64,000 bases of DNA from Crocinitomicaceae bacterium (GCA_002707155.1 PAME01000001.1:155601-219600), one strand, 5' to 3'; shown: positions 35,556 to 44,617, counted from the first letter of the stretch. Notes: a model not told the origin generated them from the sequence alone. A program made the numbers and translations.

Positions 35556-35624
35556 GAGATTCCGTATAGCTAATTCACACTAACCGCCAATGGCGATTAG
35601 GTTCATTTACGCATACGGAATGAC
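35556..35624 (-). repeat. Long GTCAT/ATCTC repeat with hairpin core
   Basis: On the minus strand it begins GTCATTCCGTAT and ends ATACGGAATCTC, with perfect six-base arms CCGTAT / ATACGG. The core is TAATCGCC-ATT-GGCGGTTA. Inverted with respect to the copy at 35457. Confidence 0.75.
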
Positions 35625-35693
35625 GCGGTGCTTAAGACTGGGTGGCACGGGAATAATGCCATTTGTATAAAGCTTTTCTGTTAAAAAAACAAA

Positions 35694-35738
35694 GAAACTA
35701 CGGAAACAAAGGAAACTATTTAAGCAAAAAACGTTTCC
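35694..35738. promoter_or_regulatory. Candidate TetR operator: GAAAC repeats at 9-bp period
   Basis: GAAAC occurs at 35694, 35703 and 35712, exactly 9 bp apart, and the inverted form GTTTC at 35733-35737. The last direct copy and the inverted one make GGAAAC ... GTTTCC. The site lies about 30-75 bp before the GTG of the TetR gene, ahead of its TACATTCG box (35756-35763). Confidence 0.4.
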
Positions 35739-35767
35739 ACTGTATTTTTTCCATATACATTCGCGCC

Positions 35768-36391
35768 GTGGAAAAAATAGACGACAAATTTCAACAGATT
35801 TTAATGGGAGCACTCGACGTATTTATGAAATACGGAATACGCAGTGTTACTATGGATGATTTAGCGCGTCACTTAGGTGTTTCTAAAAAAACAATTTACA
35901 AATACGTAAGTGATAAAAAAGAATTAGTCCATAAAGGAATGGAGTACCATCATCAATTGGAAGTTTGTGCAATTGATAGATGCGTGCAACAAAAATTAAA
36001 TGCGATCGACGAGAACTTTGAGATTTCTAAAGTGATTGTTGACCAGCTTAAAAACGTTCATCCTTCGGTAATGTATGACCTTCAAAAGTACTATCCAGAG
36101 GCAATGTCAAGCTTTCAGAAGTACAAAATGACTGTAGTAAAAGACTGGGTTTCTTCAAATATGCAACGAGGTATTGAACAGGGGCTGTATCGTAATGACT
36201 TAAACATTCCTATTCTAACGTCTGTTTATATAGCTCGAATGGACGATTTCTTTAACCGTGATTTGTTTCCTGAAGAAATTCCGTCCTCAGAAATATATAT
36301 GGAAGTCTTCCGCTATCACATAAGAGGACTGGCCTCAGAGAAGGGCATTACCTATTTAAAAGAAAAAGTAAAAAACACTCAAACTAGATAA
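35768..36391 (+). CDS. TetR/AcrR-family regulator of the efflux operon
   Basis: The start is set at GTG 35768, because homology begins with MEKIDDKFQQILMGALDVFM. A near-consensus -7 box, TACATTCG, lies 4 nt before it. The N-terminal helix-turn-helix is RSVTMDDLARHLGVSKKTIYKYV. The C-terminal 150 residues are the helical ligand/dimer domain, not conserved in sequence. Seven bases separate it from the TolC gene, so it is first in a tetR-tolC-MFP-RND operon and very likely represses it until a toxic ligand binds. 208 residues. Confidence 0.9.
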   Translation: MEKIDDKFQQILMGALDVFMKYGIRSVTMDDLARHLGVSKKTIYKYVSDKKELVHKGMEYHHQLEVCAIDRCVQQKLNAIDENFEISKVIVDQLKNVHPSVMYDLQKYYPEAMSSFQKYKMTVVKDWVSSNMQRGIEQGLYRNDLNIPILTSVYIARMDDFFNRDLFPEEIPSSEIYMEVFRYHIRGLASEKGITYLKEKVKNTQTR

Positions 36392-36398
36392 TAAACTG

Positions 36399-37751
36399 AT
36401 GAAAACACCCACAACACTTTTTATCTCGCTCTTCATTTGCACTGTGCTATTTGGACAGGCTGAGGATAAAAAGACCTCGTTTAGTCTCAAAGAGGCCAAA
36501 ACTTATGCAGCAGAACATTCCTATTTTTCAAGAAGCGCAATGATGGATGTGAAAAAAGCTGAACAGCGCATTAAGGAAGTAACCGGAATGGGACTTCCAC
36601 AGATTAACGCAAGCGCAGGTTACAACTATTTCCTAGAAATACCAGTGCAATTAGCACCTGCGAGTTCATTTAATCCAATGGCTCCAGCGGATGAATTTAT
36701 TGAATTCCAGCTGGGTGTCGCGAGTAATATGAAAGCTGGAATATCAGTAAGTCAATTGCTATTTGATGGTTCTTACATAGTGGGATTAAAAGCTTCTAAA
36801 ACCTACAGAGAATTGGTTTATGCTCAAAAGGCCAAAACAGATGCTGAAATTGCCCGAGATGTAACCAAATCTTACGGAATGGTGCTCGCCTCTGACGAAA
36901 ACTTAAAGTTGATAATTGAAAACGAAAAACAATTACAAAAAATGGTGGACGAAGCCGATGCTATGTATGAAGCTGGTTTTATGGAAGAAAAGGATGTTGA
37001 TCAGTTGAGACTGCTACTCCTAAATACTCAAAACCTTAAAATTCAAACCGAAAACCAGCAGAAAGTAGCAACCGACATGCTAAAGTTTACCATGGGAATG
37101 CCCATCAAAAATGAAATTGATTTAACCGAAAAACTAGACGATATAAAAAACCCATTCTCGAACAAAGACCAAAACCTGAACTCAAAACTGGTTGTAGAAA
37201 ACCACGTTGAATATCAAGCCGCAACCGTTAGTCTAAGAGCTCAGGAGCTTACCTTAAGCAACGAAAAAATGGGCAATTACCCTAAACTTTACGGAAGTTT
37301 TGCATACGAGGGCAACTCGTTTGGGAATGATTTTAATCATTTTTCGAGCGGCGGAAGCTGGTTTCCAACAAGTGTAATTGGGGTGCAGCTAAACGTGCCA
37401 ATTTTCGCAGGTGGAATGCGACACAACAAAATACAACAAGCAAAAGTCAGCGTTGAGCAAGCCAATCTCCGATTGGACCAAACCGAACAAGGATTATTCT
37501 TGGACATGGCAAGCAAAAAAAGCGCTTATAAAACCGCCATTAATAAACTAGACAATTCGTCTAAGAACATTGAGCTTGCAGGTAAAATCAAAAAACAAAC
37601 TCAAATCAAATATTCAGAAGGTATGTCAAGCAGTGTTGAACTTACTCAAACCGAAAATCAGTACCTCCAATCTCAAATGAATTATATAATGGCAGTAATT
37701 GAAGTTATTCAGGCGAAAGCTGATTTGGATTACGCTATAGGAACTAAATAA
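36399..37751 (+). CDS. TolC-family outer-membrane efflux channel
   Basis: 450 residues. Signal peptide MKTPTTLFISLFICTVLFGQ, then two OEP repeats made of long amphipathic helices with short strands. The family's repeat starts are FSLKEAKTYAAEHS and EYQAATVSLRAQELTLSNEK. SQLLFDGSYIVGLKASKTY and NVPIFAGGMRHNKIQQAK are the usual beta-strand-to-helix turns. It forms the outer-membrane exit duct for the RND pump encoded downstream. Second in the operon, followed after 2 bp by the adaptor gene. Confidence 0.93.
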   Translation: MKTPTTLFISLFICTVLFGQAEDKKTSFSLKEAKTYAAEHSYFSRSAMMDVKKAEQRIKEVTGMGLPQINASAGYNYFLEIPVQLAPASSFNPMAPADEFIEFQLGVASNMKAGISVSQLLFDGSYIVGLKASKTYRELVYAQKAKTDAEIARDVTKSYGMVLASDENLKLIIENEKQLQKMVDEADAMYEAGFMEEKDVDQLRLLLLNTQNLKIQTENQQKVATDMLKFTMGMPIKNEIDLTEKLDDIKNPFSNKDQNLNSKLVVENHVEYQAATVSLRAQELTLSNEKMGNYPKLYGSFAYEGNSFGNDFNHFSSGGSWFPTSVIGVQLNVPIFAGGMRHNKIQQAKVSVEQANLRLDQTEQGLFLDMASKKSAYKTAINKLDNSSKNIELAGKIKKQTQIKYSEGMSSSVELTQTENQYLQSQMNYIMAVIEVIQAKADLDYAIGTK

Positions 37752-37753
37752 TC

Positions 37754-38920
37754 ATGAAAAACAATTACATCCAAATACATATTACAATGAAACAGATAAC
37801 TGTATTTCTACTTGCAACCTTATTTATGGTTTCTTGTACTGAAAAACCCGGAACTGATGAACTTTCGTTAATTAAAGTTGAGAAAGATTCTCTTAAAGAA
37901 GTCAAGGCTACAATTAGTGAAAGATTAGCTGAAATTGAATTAAGGATAGCTGAATTGGATACAACCAAATCTCTTGCATTAATTTCTACAGCTGCAGCAA
38001 ATATCGAGTCCTTCAATCACTATTTTCAAGTTTATGGGTCGCTGGCTTCTGATCAAAACGCTCAGATTTACCCTGAAATAGGGGCTACAATTACTACTAT
38101 CAAAGTAAAAGAAGGACAGGAAGTCAGTAAAGGGCAAACAATAGTAACACTAGATATCCAATCTATACGAGAGCAAGAGGCTGAATTGAAAACTAGAATG
38201 GTTTTGGCGGAAACTACTTTTCAAAAACAAAAGAAATTGTGGGATCAAAAAATCGGTTCTGAAATGCAGTTTCTTCAAGCTCAGAATAACAGAGACGCTC
38301 TTCAAAATAGCTTAAAAGGATTGCAGGCAAACATTGCAAAAGGAAACATAACTGCACCCTTTTCAGGGGTTGTAGACGAGATTTTCCCGAAAGAAGGTGA
38401 AATGGCTATGCCTGGTATGCCCGTAGTGCGTTTATTAAATTTATCAAAAATGTACATTGAGGCTGATATCTCTGAAAATTACGTGGGAAAGGTAAAGGCT
38501 GGAGACCAAGTTATTGTGAGCTTCCCTGCGCTTGGAATTGAAAAGCCATCTACAATTGAACGTTTGGGTCAATTTATAAATCCAAATAACAGAACGTTTA
38601 AAATAAGAGTGAACGTTGATAACAGCGATAATGTATTGAAACCAAACATGGTTGCATTAATCAACATCAATGACTTTAAACAAGATACTGCAGTAGTTGT
38701 TGCTTCTTCATTAATAATGGAAGGGGCTAGCAACAAGCGCTATGTTTTTGTGGTAAACCAAACAAAGGGTGCTCACATGGTTAAAAAACAAGAAGTTGAA
38801 GTGGCAATGACTTACGAAGGAAGATCTTTAGTTAAATCGGGGCTTTCTGGTAAAGAAAAGCTAGTTGACAAAGGAGCACGGAGTATTCGTGACGGAGAAC
38901 TGGTTGAAATTCAAAAGTAA
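37754..38920 (+). CDS. RND efflux periplasmic adaptor (MFP/HlyD family), lipoprotein
   Basis: Bridges the inner-membrane pump and the TolC-type channel. ATG 37754 is the track start; ATG 37787 gives a tidier lipoprotein signal (MKQITVFLLATLFMVSC) and is a good alternative. A short coiled coil follows (EVKATISERLAEIELRIAEL). The barrel-sandwich domain is split around the hairpin, with YPEIGATITTIKVKEGQEVS and GNITAPFSGVVDEIFPKEGE. The beta-barrel and membrane-proximal domains close the protein. Third gene of the operon. Confidence 0.93.
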   Translation: MKNNYIQIHITMKQITVFLLATLFMVSCTEKPGTDELSLIKVEKDSLKEVKATISERLAEIELRIAELDTTKSLALISTAAANIESFNHYFQVYGSLASDQNAQIYPEIGATITTIKVKEGQEVSKGQTIVTLDIQSIREQEAELKTRMVLAETTFQKQKKLWDQKIGSEMQFLQAQNNRDALQNSLKGLQANIAKGNITAPFSGVVDEIFPKEGEMAMPGMPVVRLLNLSKMYIEADISENYVGKVKAGDQVIVSFPALGIEKPSTIERLGQFINPNNRTFKIRVNVDNSDNVLKPNMVALININDFKQDTAVVVASSLIMEGASNKRYVFVVNQTKGAHMVKKQEVEVAMTYEGRSLVKSGLSGKEKLVDKGARSIRDGELVEIQK

Positions 38921-38950
38921 TTCGAAACCTAAACGTTAATCCAAAACAAA

Positions 38951-41900
38951 ATGGGAAAAGAAAAAATAAAGGGAATAATGAAGGAGTTCAGTCTTTCTTC
39001 AGCTTCCATAAAAAACCGTATGACGGTATATGTTATAACCGGGATTATTCTAATCGCAGGTGTAAGCGCATATATCAACATGCCAAGAGAAAGTTTTCCA
39101 GAGGTAGTAATTCCGCAGATTTATGTGGGAACTCCATATCCTGGAAACTCTGCAGCTGATATTGAAAAGCTGATTACTCGACCGCTAGAAAAAGAAATAA
39201 AATCTATTTCTGGAATTGATAAAATGACTTCTACATCAGTACAGGGTTATTCTACCATATTCATTGAATTTGACTTTAGTATTTCGCCCGAAGAGGCACT
39301 CAGAAAGGTAAAAGACAAAGTTGATATTGCAAAGGGAAATCCTGATTTTCCAAATGATTTGCCTGCAGACCCGAATGTTTTTGAAATGAACATGTCAGAA
39401 ATGATGCCGATTCTGAACATTAACCTTTCTGGAGATTATTCTGTAGATCAACTAAAAGAATACGCAGAATACTTAGAAGATAAAATTGAAATGCTCCCTG
39501 AAATCACTGAAGTTGATGTTCGCGGTGTCACTGAAAAAGAAATGAAGGTAAATGTTGACCTTGCAAAAATGGAAGCTATGCAAATTAGCTTCAATGATAT
39601 TGCTGGAGCTATTCAACAAGAAAACATTACCATTTCTGGTGGTGACATTTTGAACGATGACCTTAGAAGAACAGTAAGAGTTGTGGGGGATTTTAAAAAT
39701 GCCTCAGAATTAGAAGATGTAACTGTTAAGCAAGAGAAATTCGATATTGTTTACCTGAGAGACATAGCAGAAGTTGTGTTTGAAGAAGCCGAAAAAACAA
39801 GTTATGCCCGTGAATACAAGAAGCCTGTGGTAATGGTGGATGTTAAAAAACGAGCAGGAGAAAACTTGATAAACGCTTCAGAGAGCATCAATAAAATTAT
39901 CGAAGAAGCTAAAGAAAATGTGATTCCGGATGACGTCACGATTACCGCTACCAATGACCAAAGTGATGTGACACGCAGAATGGTTTCGGAATTAGAAAAC
40001 AGTATCATTTTTGGAATGTTGTTGGTTATACTTGTGCTCCTTTTCTTCCTTGGCTTAAGAAATGCTTTATTTGTAGGGGTAGCCATTCCTTTGAGTATGT
40101 TCCTTTCTATGTTCATTTTAGGAGCAGTTGGAGTAACACTTAACATGATGGTACTTTTCTCATTGATTCTAGCACTCGGAATGCTGGTGGATAACGGAAT
40201 TGTGGTAGTCGAGAATATTTATCGACTCATGGACAAAGAAGGCATGAACCCAATCGACGCTGCTAAGTATGGTGTTGGTGAAGTTGCATGGCCAATTATA
40301 GCATCAACTGCTACAACTCTAGCGGCATTTTTACCCTTGGCAGTATGGCCGGGAATTATGGGTGAGTTCATGTTCTGGCTACCAATTACCTTAATGACCG
40401 TATTAGGCTCCTCTTTATTCGTAGCCTTAGTTATTAACCCAGTACTGACTTCTGTGTTAATGAAAGTAGAAGAGAAAAAAACCAGTGCGAAAAGATTAGC
40501 AATAATTGGAATTTCGTTAATCATTATGGGATTCATATTGAGAGCTATTGATTCAAAGTCATTAGGTAGTTTGTTGATTGTTGGCGGAATTTTAGGGTTT
40601 TTGAATTTCTATTTTCTTTCTCCTGCTACCAAGTGGTTTCAGGGAAAAATACTACCCAATTTAGAAGATCGTTACAATAACTTCTTGGGTTATACATTTA
40701 GAAAAAAGAATCCTCTTTGGTTCTTCTTTGGAACGATATTCTTTTTGTTCTTCTCTTTTATTATGTTGGGTGTTTTACCACCAAAAGTGATTTTCTTTCC
40801 ATTAGGACAACCTCAATACGTCAATATATTTATTGAGGCGCCCATTGGAACTGATATTGAGCAAACCAATGAAATTACCAAGGAATTAGAGATTCGAATA
40901 AACGACTATATCACCAAATTTGACGATGCTTCTGGAAACGATATTCATGGAACTGAAAACAATTTCCTAGTAAAATCGGTAATTGCTCAAGTTGGAGAAG
41001 GTACTTCTGACCCTAGTCAGGGCCCATCAATGGCAAATACACCGCACAAAGCAAGAATTACAGTAAGTTTTGTAGAGTTTCAGTATCGTCGTGGAGTAAT
41101 GACCTCTGATGTTATGGAAGAAATTCGAAAAATTGTAAAAGGCATACCTGGAATTCAGGTTACAGTTGATAAAAATAATGACGGTCCTCCAGTTGGCAAG
41201 CCAATAAACATTGAAATTACTGGCGACGATTACGATGAATTAATCGCACAGGCCGAAAACATTAAAGGCTTCATTAATGGAAAAAATATTGGTGGTATAG
41301 AAGAACTGAAACTGGATGTGGAGGTTGGTAAACCTGAGTATTTGATTGAGGTAGACCGTAAAAAAGCACGAAGATTTAATGTTTCGACTTACCAAGTAGG
41401 TTCTACATTAAGAACCGCTCTATTTGGCCAAGAGGTATCGACTTTTAAAGACGGTGAAGACGATTACGATATCGTAGTTCGACTAAAAGACGAGTATAGA
41501 TACGATGCTGACAAGCTGATGAATCAGAGGATTACCTTCCGTGATCAAACAAATGGTCAAATTCGTCAGATTCCAATTTCTTCTATTGCTACAGCAAAGA
41601 AAACGAGTACGTATTCTTCGGTAAAACGTAAGAATATGAATCGAATGATTACCATTACCTCTAACGTGTTAGATGGTTATAACCCGAACGAAGTAGTGGC
41701 TGAGATTAAGGAGTCTATGGACGATTACAACCTTCCAGAAGGCAATGCTATTAGCTTTACTGGTGAGCAAGAGGAACAAGCAAAAGAAATGGCTTTCTTG
41801 GGCAACGCCCTAATGATAGCAGTATTCCTTATCTTTTTAATCATCGTATCGCAATTCAACTCAATGAGTACACCAATTATCATTGTAGGTTCGGTGGTAT

Positions 41901-42403
41901 TCTCTCTTATTGGAGTGTTTATGGGCTTGGTTATCTTCCGAATGGACTTCGTGGTTATTATGACTATGATTGGTATTATTTCGCTCGCCGGTATTGTGGT
42001 AAACAACGCCATAGTGCTCATTGACTATACCAATTTGGTAATGGAACGACGCCGTGAAGAGTTGGGTATGGTAGAGAAAGAAAAACTACCCGTTGCAGAG
42101 GTTATTCGATGCTTAATGGAAGGTGGAAAAACACGTTTGCGACCGGTTTTGCTTACGGCAATTACCACTATTTTGGGTCTGTTGCCGTTAGCGACGGGCA
42201 TGAACATTGACTTCTTTAAATTATTAGCCGATTGGAACCCTGATATTTATTTCGGAGGTGACAATGTAATGTTTTGGGGGCCTATGAGTTGGACAGTAAT
42301 CTTCGGATTGTCTTTCGCTACCTTCCTTACTTTGGTTATCGTTCCAGTAATGTACTATTTATTGATAAGGTTTAAATATAAGTTGGCTGGATTTAAAGGC
42401 TAG
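38951..42403 (+). CDS. RND-superfamily efflux permease (AcrB/HAE1 type)
   Basis: Proton-driven exporter of 1150 residues with the 12-helix RND core and two large periplasmic loops. The relay region in TM4 reads LVDNGIVVVENIYR: the first Asp of the AcrB pair is kept, the second is Asn, as in many Bacteroidota RND pumps. The symmetric TM10 segment is GIVVNNAIVLIDYTN, with a nearby GGKTRLRPVLLTA. A hydrophobic insertion at about residues 515-560 adds two likely helices relative to AcrB. With TolC and MFP genes upstream it forms a tripartite pump, probably for drugs or detergents. Confidence 0.95.
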   Translation: MGKEKIKGIMKEFSLSSASIKNRMTVYVITGIILIAGVSAYINMPRESFPEVVIPQIYVGTPYPGNSAADIEKLITRPLEKEIKSISGIDKMTSTSVQGYSTIFIEFDFSISPEEALRKVKDKVDIAKGNPDFPNDLPADPNVFEMNMSEMMPILNINLSGDYSVDQLKEYAEYLEDKIEMLPEITEVDVRGVTEKEMKVNVDLAKMEAMQISFNDIAGAIQQENITISGGDILNDDLRRTVRVVGDFKNASELEDVTVKQEKFDIVYLRDIAEVVFEEAEKTSYAREYKKPVVMVDVKKRAGENLINASESINKIIEEAKENVIPDDVTITATNDQSDVTRRMVSELENSIIFGMLLVILVLLFFLGLRNALFVGVAIPLSMFLSMFILGAVGVTLNMMVLFSLILALGMLVDNGIVVVENIYRLMDKEGMNPIDAAKYGVGEVAWPIIASTATTLAAFLPLAVWPGIMGEFMFWLPITLMTVLGSSLFVALVINPVLTSVLMKVEEKKTSAKRLAIIGISLIIMGFILRAIDSKSLGSLLIVGGILGFLNFYFLSPATKWFQGKILPNLEDRYNNFLGYTFRKKNPLWFFFGTIFFLFFSFIMLGVLPPKVIFFPLGQPQYVNIFIEAPIGTDIEQTNEITKELEIRINDYITKFDDASGNDIHGTENNFLVKSVIAQVGEGTSDPSQGPSMANTPHKARITVSFVEFQYRRGVMTSDVMEEIRKIVKGIPGIQVTVDKNNDGPPVGKPINIEITGDDYDELIAQAENIKGFINGKNIGGIEELKLDVEVGKPEYLIEVDRKKARRFNVSTYQVGSTLRTALFGQEVSTFKDGEDDYDIVVRLKDEYRYDADKLMNQRITFRDQTNGQIRQIPISSIATAKKTSTYSSVKRKNMNRMITITSNVLDGYNPNEVVAEIKESMDDYNLPEGNAISFTGEQEEQAKEMAFLGNALMIAVFLIFLIIVSQFNSMSTPIIIVGSVVFSLIGVFMGLVIFRMDFVVIMTMIGIISLAGIVVNNAIVLIDYTNLVMERRREELGMVEKEKLPVAEVIRCLMEGGKTRLRPVLLTAITTILGLLPLATGMNIDFFKLLADWNPDIYFGGDNVMFWGPMSWTVIFGLSFATFLTLVIVPVMYYLLIRFKYKLAGFKG

Positions 42404-42429
42404 GTTGATTAGATTGGTTGGATTGGTTA

Positions 42430-42502
42430 GTCATGCTGAAAGCTTAATTGAACACACGAATGCGTTTGTCGTTCGTGTAGTGAAATAGCTGTTCAGTATC
42501 TC
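42430..42502 (+). repeat. Long GTCAT/ATCTC repeat with hairpin core
   Basis: Begins GTCATGCTGAA, ends TTCAGTATCTC; five-base arms CTGAA / TTCAG. The core is ACACGAA...TTCGTGT, a seven-base perfect stem. It shares AGCTTAATTGAAC and GTGAAATAGCTGTTCAG with the copy at 59819-59886. It lies before the RND operon terminator, so it is part of that mRNA. Confidence 0.8.
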
Positions 42503-42516
42503 ACAAAAAACAGTAA

Positions 42517-42550
42517 CCCCCGAATCGCAAAACTGATTCGAGGTTTTTTG
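42517..42550 (+). terminator. Terminator of the tetR-tolC-MFP-RND operon
   Basis: CCCCGAATC ... GATTCGAGG stem (one mismatch) with an 8-nt loop, then a T run. Confidence 0.85.
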
Positions 42551-42738
42551 TATTGTTAGAAATTATCAGATTGATAAAACCGCTTTATCTCTTTATACCG
42601 TGTGCTATTTATTTGAGTAGCCTAACATTTAGCACTTCATCGTTTACTTTCCAACAGGAAAGCACATACGCATTAGCTTAGGAGCAGTAATTGAAAAATC
42701 TGAATACATTTTCAACCAATTAATTCTTCTGTCTAGCT

Positions 42739-42746
42739 TACTTTTG
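42739..42746 (+). promoter_or_regulatory. TAnnTTTG -7 box 5 nt before the PH-domain gene
   Basis: TACTTTTG, then AAAAC, then ATG 42752. Exact consensus. Confidence 0.55.
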
Positions 42747-42751
42747 AAAAC

Positions 42752-43285
42752 ATGGAAAACTCAACTCTAATTGTCAAAACCGAATTCAACCCAAAAATCA
42801 AAACCTACTTTTTTGTTATTGGGGTGCTCATTGGGTTAATTCCTTTTCTCGGGTGGCCGTTCCTAATTTTATGGGTGTTTGGGCTTGGTCAATATTGGAC
42901 AAAAAAACAATACAACGCCCTTGATTGCCAATTAAATGAGGAAACTTTGCAGTTTAAAAAAGGAGTATTATTTACGGTTGAAAAGACCATTCCTTTAGAA
43001 AACATTCAAGATTTAACCTTTAAAGAAGGGCCAATTCTGCGCCTCTTCGGCCTGTCAATACTAGAAATTGAAACGGCTGGGGGGCAAGGCAATCGGACAG
43101 GAGGCGATCTTACTCTAATAGGAATAATTGAGGCAAAAGCATTTAGAGAAAAAGTGCTTGCGCAGCGGAAATTGCTAAAACAAAGTTCTGCAAATGAATC
43201 GATCACGCCAAAAGGAGATACTGCGATTTTAGAGGAGATTTCTCAGACATTAAAAAATATTGAGAAGAATTTGAAGAATTCGTAA
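42752..43285 (+). CDS. PH-domain (bPH2/DUF304-like) membrane protein
   Basis: 177 residues. Two adjacent hydrophobic helices near the N-terminus (TYFFVIGVLIGLIPFLGWPF and following) precede a bacterial PH-2 domain: NALDCQLNEETLQFKKGVLF, then EKTIPLENIQDLTFKEGPIL and LEIETAGG. The C-terminal 35 residues are a predicted helix (LEEISQTLKNIEKNLKN). Proteins of this kind are anchored at the inner membrane and have no known enzymatic activity. Role unknown. Monocistronic. Confidence 0.82.
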   Translation: MENSTLIVKTEFNPKIKTYFFVIGVLIGLIPFLGWPFLILWVFGLGQYWTKKQYNALDCQLNEETLQFKKGVLFTVEKTIPLENIQDLTFKEGPILRLFGLSILEIETAGGQGNRTGGDLTLIGIIEAKAFREKVLAQRKLLKQSSANESITPKGDTAILEEISQTLKNIEKNLKNS

Positions 43286-43527
43286 TTTATTACTCCAGAA
43301 GAAACTTGTGCCTAGAAATGAGTCAAGGTTTGCTAGATTCAAAACAAAGCCAATCCTAATTCTTAATTAATAGAACCCACGTCACTATTTCAGAACTCCT
43401 CTTAAGAGCGAATTAAAAACTCTGCGAACCTTTTTTGTGAACGCGAATTGCTATGTGTTATATATCACCCCGTAGGCGACCTCATTCCCATAATTTTGAA
43501 ATTATTAATCCCTTATCTTTCAATATT

Positions 43528-43737
43528 ATGAACGTAAATAATTCCATCAAACTCATTGCAGGAAGCTTTATACTTATTTCAGTTTTACTGGGCCATTTCA
43601 TAAGCGAATACTGGTTCTTATTTACCTTGTTTGTGTCAGTAAACCTCATTCAGTCTAGCTTTACAAAATGGTGTTTAATGGAAAATATCCTAAAAAAAGC
43701 GGGAGTTAAAGAAGGAGGAGATAGCTGCTCTATCTAA
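43528..43737 (+). CDS. Small two-helix membrane protein, DUF2892 family
   Basis: The start is set at ATG 43528, since the 25 residues before it in the track are not protein-like. The resulting 69 residues fit DUF2892: two membrane helices and the family's NLIQSSFTKWCLMENILKK tail, with the conserved Cys in the 'FT.WC..E' position. DUF2892 domains also occur fused to rhodanese in YgaP. Role unknown. A TAATTTTG box lies 29 nt upstream. Confidence 0.82.
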   Translation: MNVNNSIKLIAGSFILISVLLGHFISEYWFLFTLFVSVNLIQSSFTKWCLMENILKKAGVKEGGDSCSI

Positions 43738-43789
43738 CTTTACAGACTAAGATCTGCTGGATACAATAAGTTCGAAAACGTTAAAAGCA

Positions 43790-44617
43790 TTAATCCTTGT
43801 TCAGTACATTTAGCAAAACACCGCTCAGCACCAATGCAATACCCACAAACATTCCCCATTGATATTCTACACCAAAAATGAAAAAGTCAAAAGCCAAGGC
43901 ATAAAAAATACCCGTGTATTTCATACTTGTGATAATGGTGGCTTTATCAGCATGCAGAGCTTTAGTCATGTATACTTGACCAATTTGAGTAAATATGCCC
44001 ATTAAAACTATCGTGAGCCAATCTATTCCTTCAGGCCAAACCCAACTGTTAAAAGACAGCAGCAACATAATTGGAATTGCCACTAGCGGAAAATAAAAGA
44101 CAATAACTACTGGTTTATCGGTCTCTCTCAAAATCCGAATACAATTATAGGCTAATCCAGCAAAAATGGCTGACCCAAGTCCTGCGATTAGGTACTTCGA
44201 CTCCAACTCCGGATTGAACCCTTTTACTACTACAATACCTAAAATAGACAAGCCAAAGTATAGCCACCGTCTTGCCTTCATGGGCTCATTCAGCATTTTA
44301 ATGGCGAATATTGAAGTAAAAATGGGCGACAAATACTGCAAAATAGCGGCTGTAGAAATGGGTAAATTCTGAATAGTAAAAAAGTAGAGCGTGAGCGCAA
44401 TGGTTCCAAAAAAACCCCTTAAAATCAGAAACTTTTTATTGACTCCAAATGGCGAAATACCTGCTTTCAGAATTACCACCAAGCTCAAAATCAACGAAAC
44501 CATAGACCTAAACAGTACGATTTCGGTAGGTGGTAAGTGCACTAAATATTTGACACAAATTTGCATGAGTGAAAAGCCCAAAACCGAAACCAACATGTAT
44601 TTTATGCCTTTTGACAT
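43790..44617 (-). CDS. DMT-superfamily transporter, EamA type
   Basis: Ten-helix exporter made of two EamA repeats. The start is moved to ATG 44617 (MSKGIKYMLVSVLGFSLMQI), about 17 residues after the track start. A CACCTTTG box (one mismatch) lies 5 nt before it, and a proper first helix begins there. The RSMVSLILSL and SAIFAGLAYNCIRILR segments are typical. The paralogue at 9868 is of the same superfamily but clearly different in sequence. Substrate unknown. Confidence 0.86.
   Translation of the reverse strand: MSKGIKYMLVSVLGFSLMQICVKYLVHLPPTEIVLFRSMVSLILSLVVILKAGISPFGVNKKFLILRGFFGTIALTLYFFTIQNLPISTAAILQYLSPIFTSIFAIKMLNEPMKARRWLYFGLSILGIVVVKGFNPELESKYLIAGLGSAIFAGLAYNCIRILRETDKPVVIVFYFPLVAIPIMLLLSFNSWVWPEGIDWLTIVLMGIFTQIGQVYMTKALHADKATIITSMKYTGIFYALAFDFFIFGVEYQWGMFVGIALVLSGVLLNVLNKD

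Larger units (their letters stand above)
35266..35767. other. Repeat-rich intergenic stretch between asnS and tetR
   Basis: 500 bp with no supportable gene. It holds three copies of the GTCAT/ATCTC palindromic family (35374-35400, 35457-35524, 35556-35624) plus a partial one at 35327-35350. A candidate operator for the TetR gene is at 35694-35738. Confidence 0.7.
42404..42751. other. Intergenic stretch after the RND operon
   Basis: No gene seen. It contains a long palindromic repeat (42430-42502), then the operon terminator (42517-42550), then about 190 bp of AT-rich sequence ending in the promoter box at 42739-42746. Confidence 0.7.
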
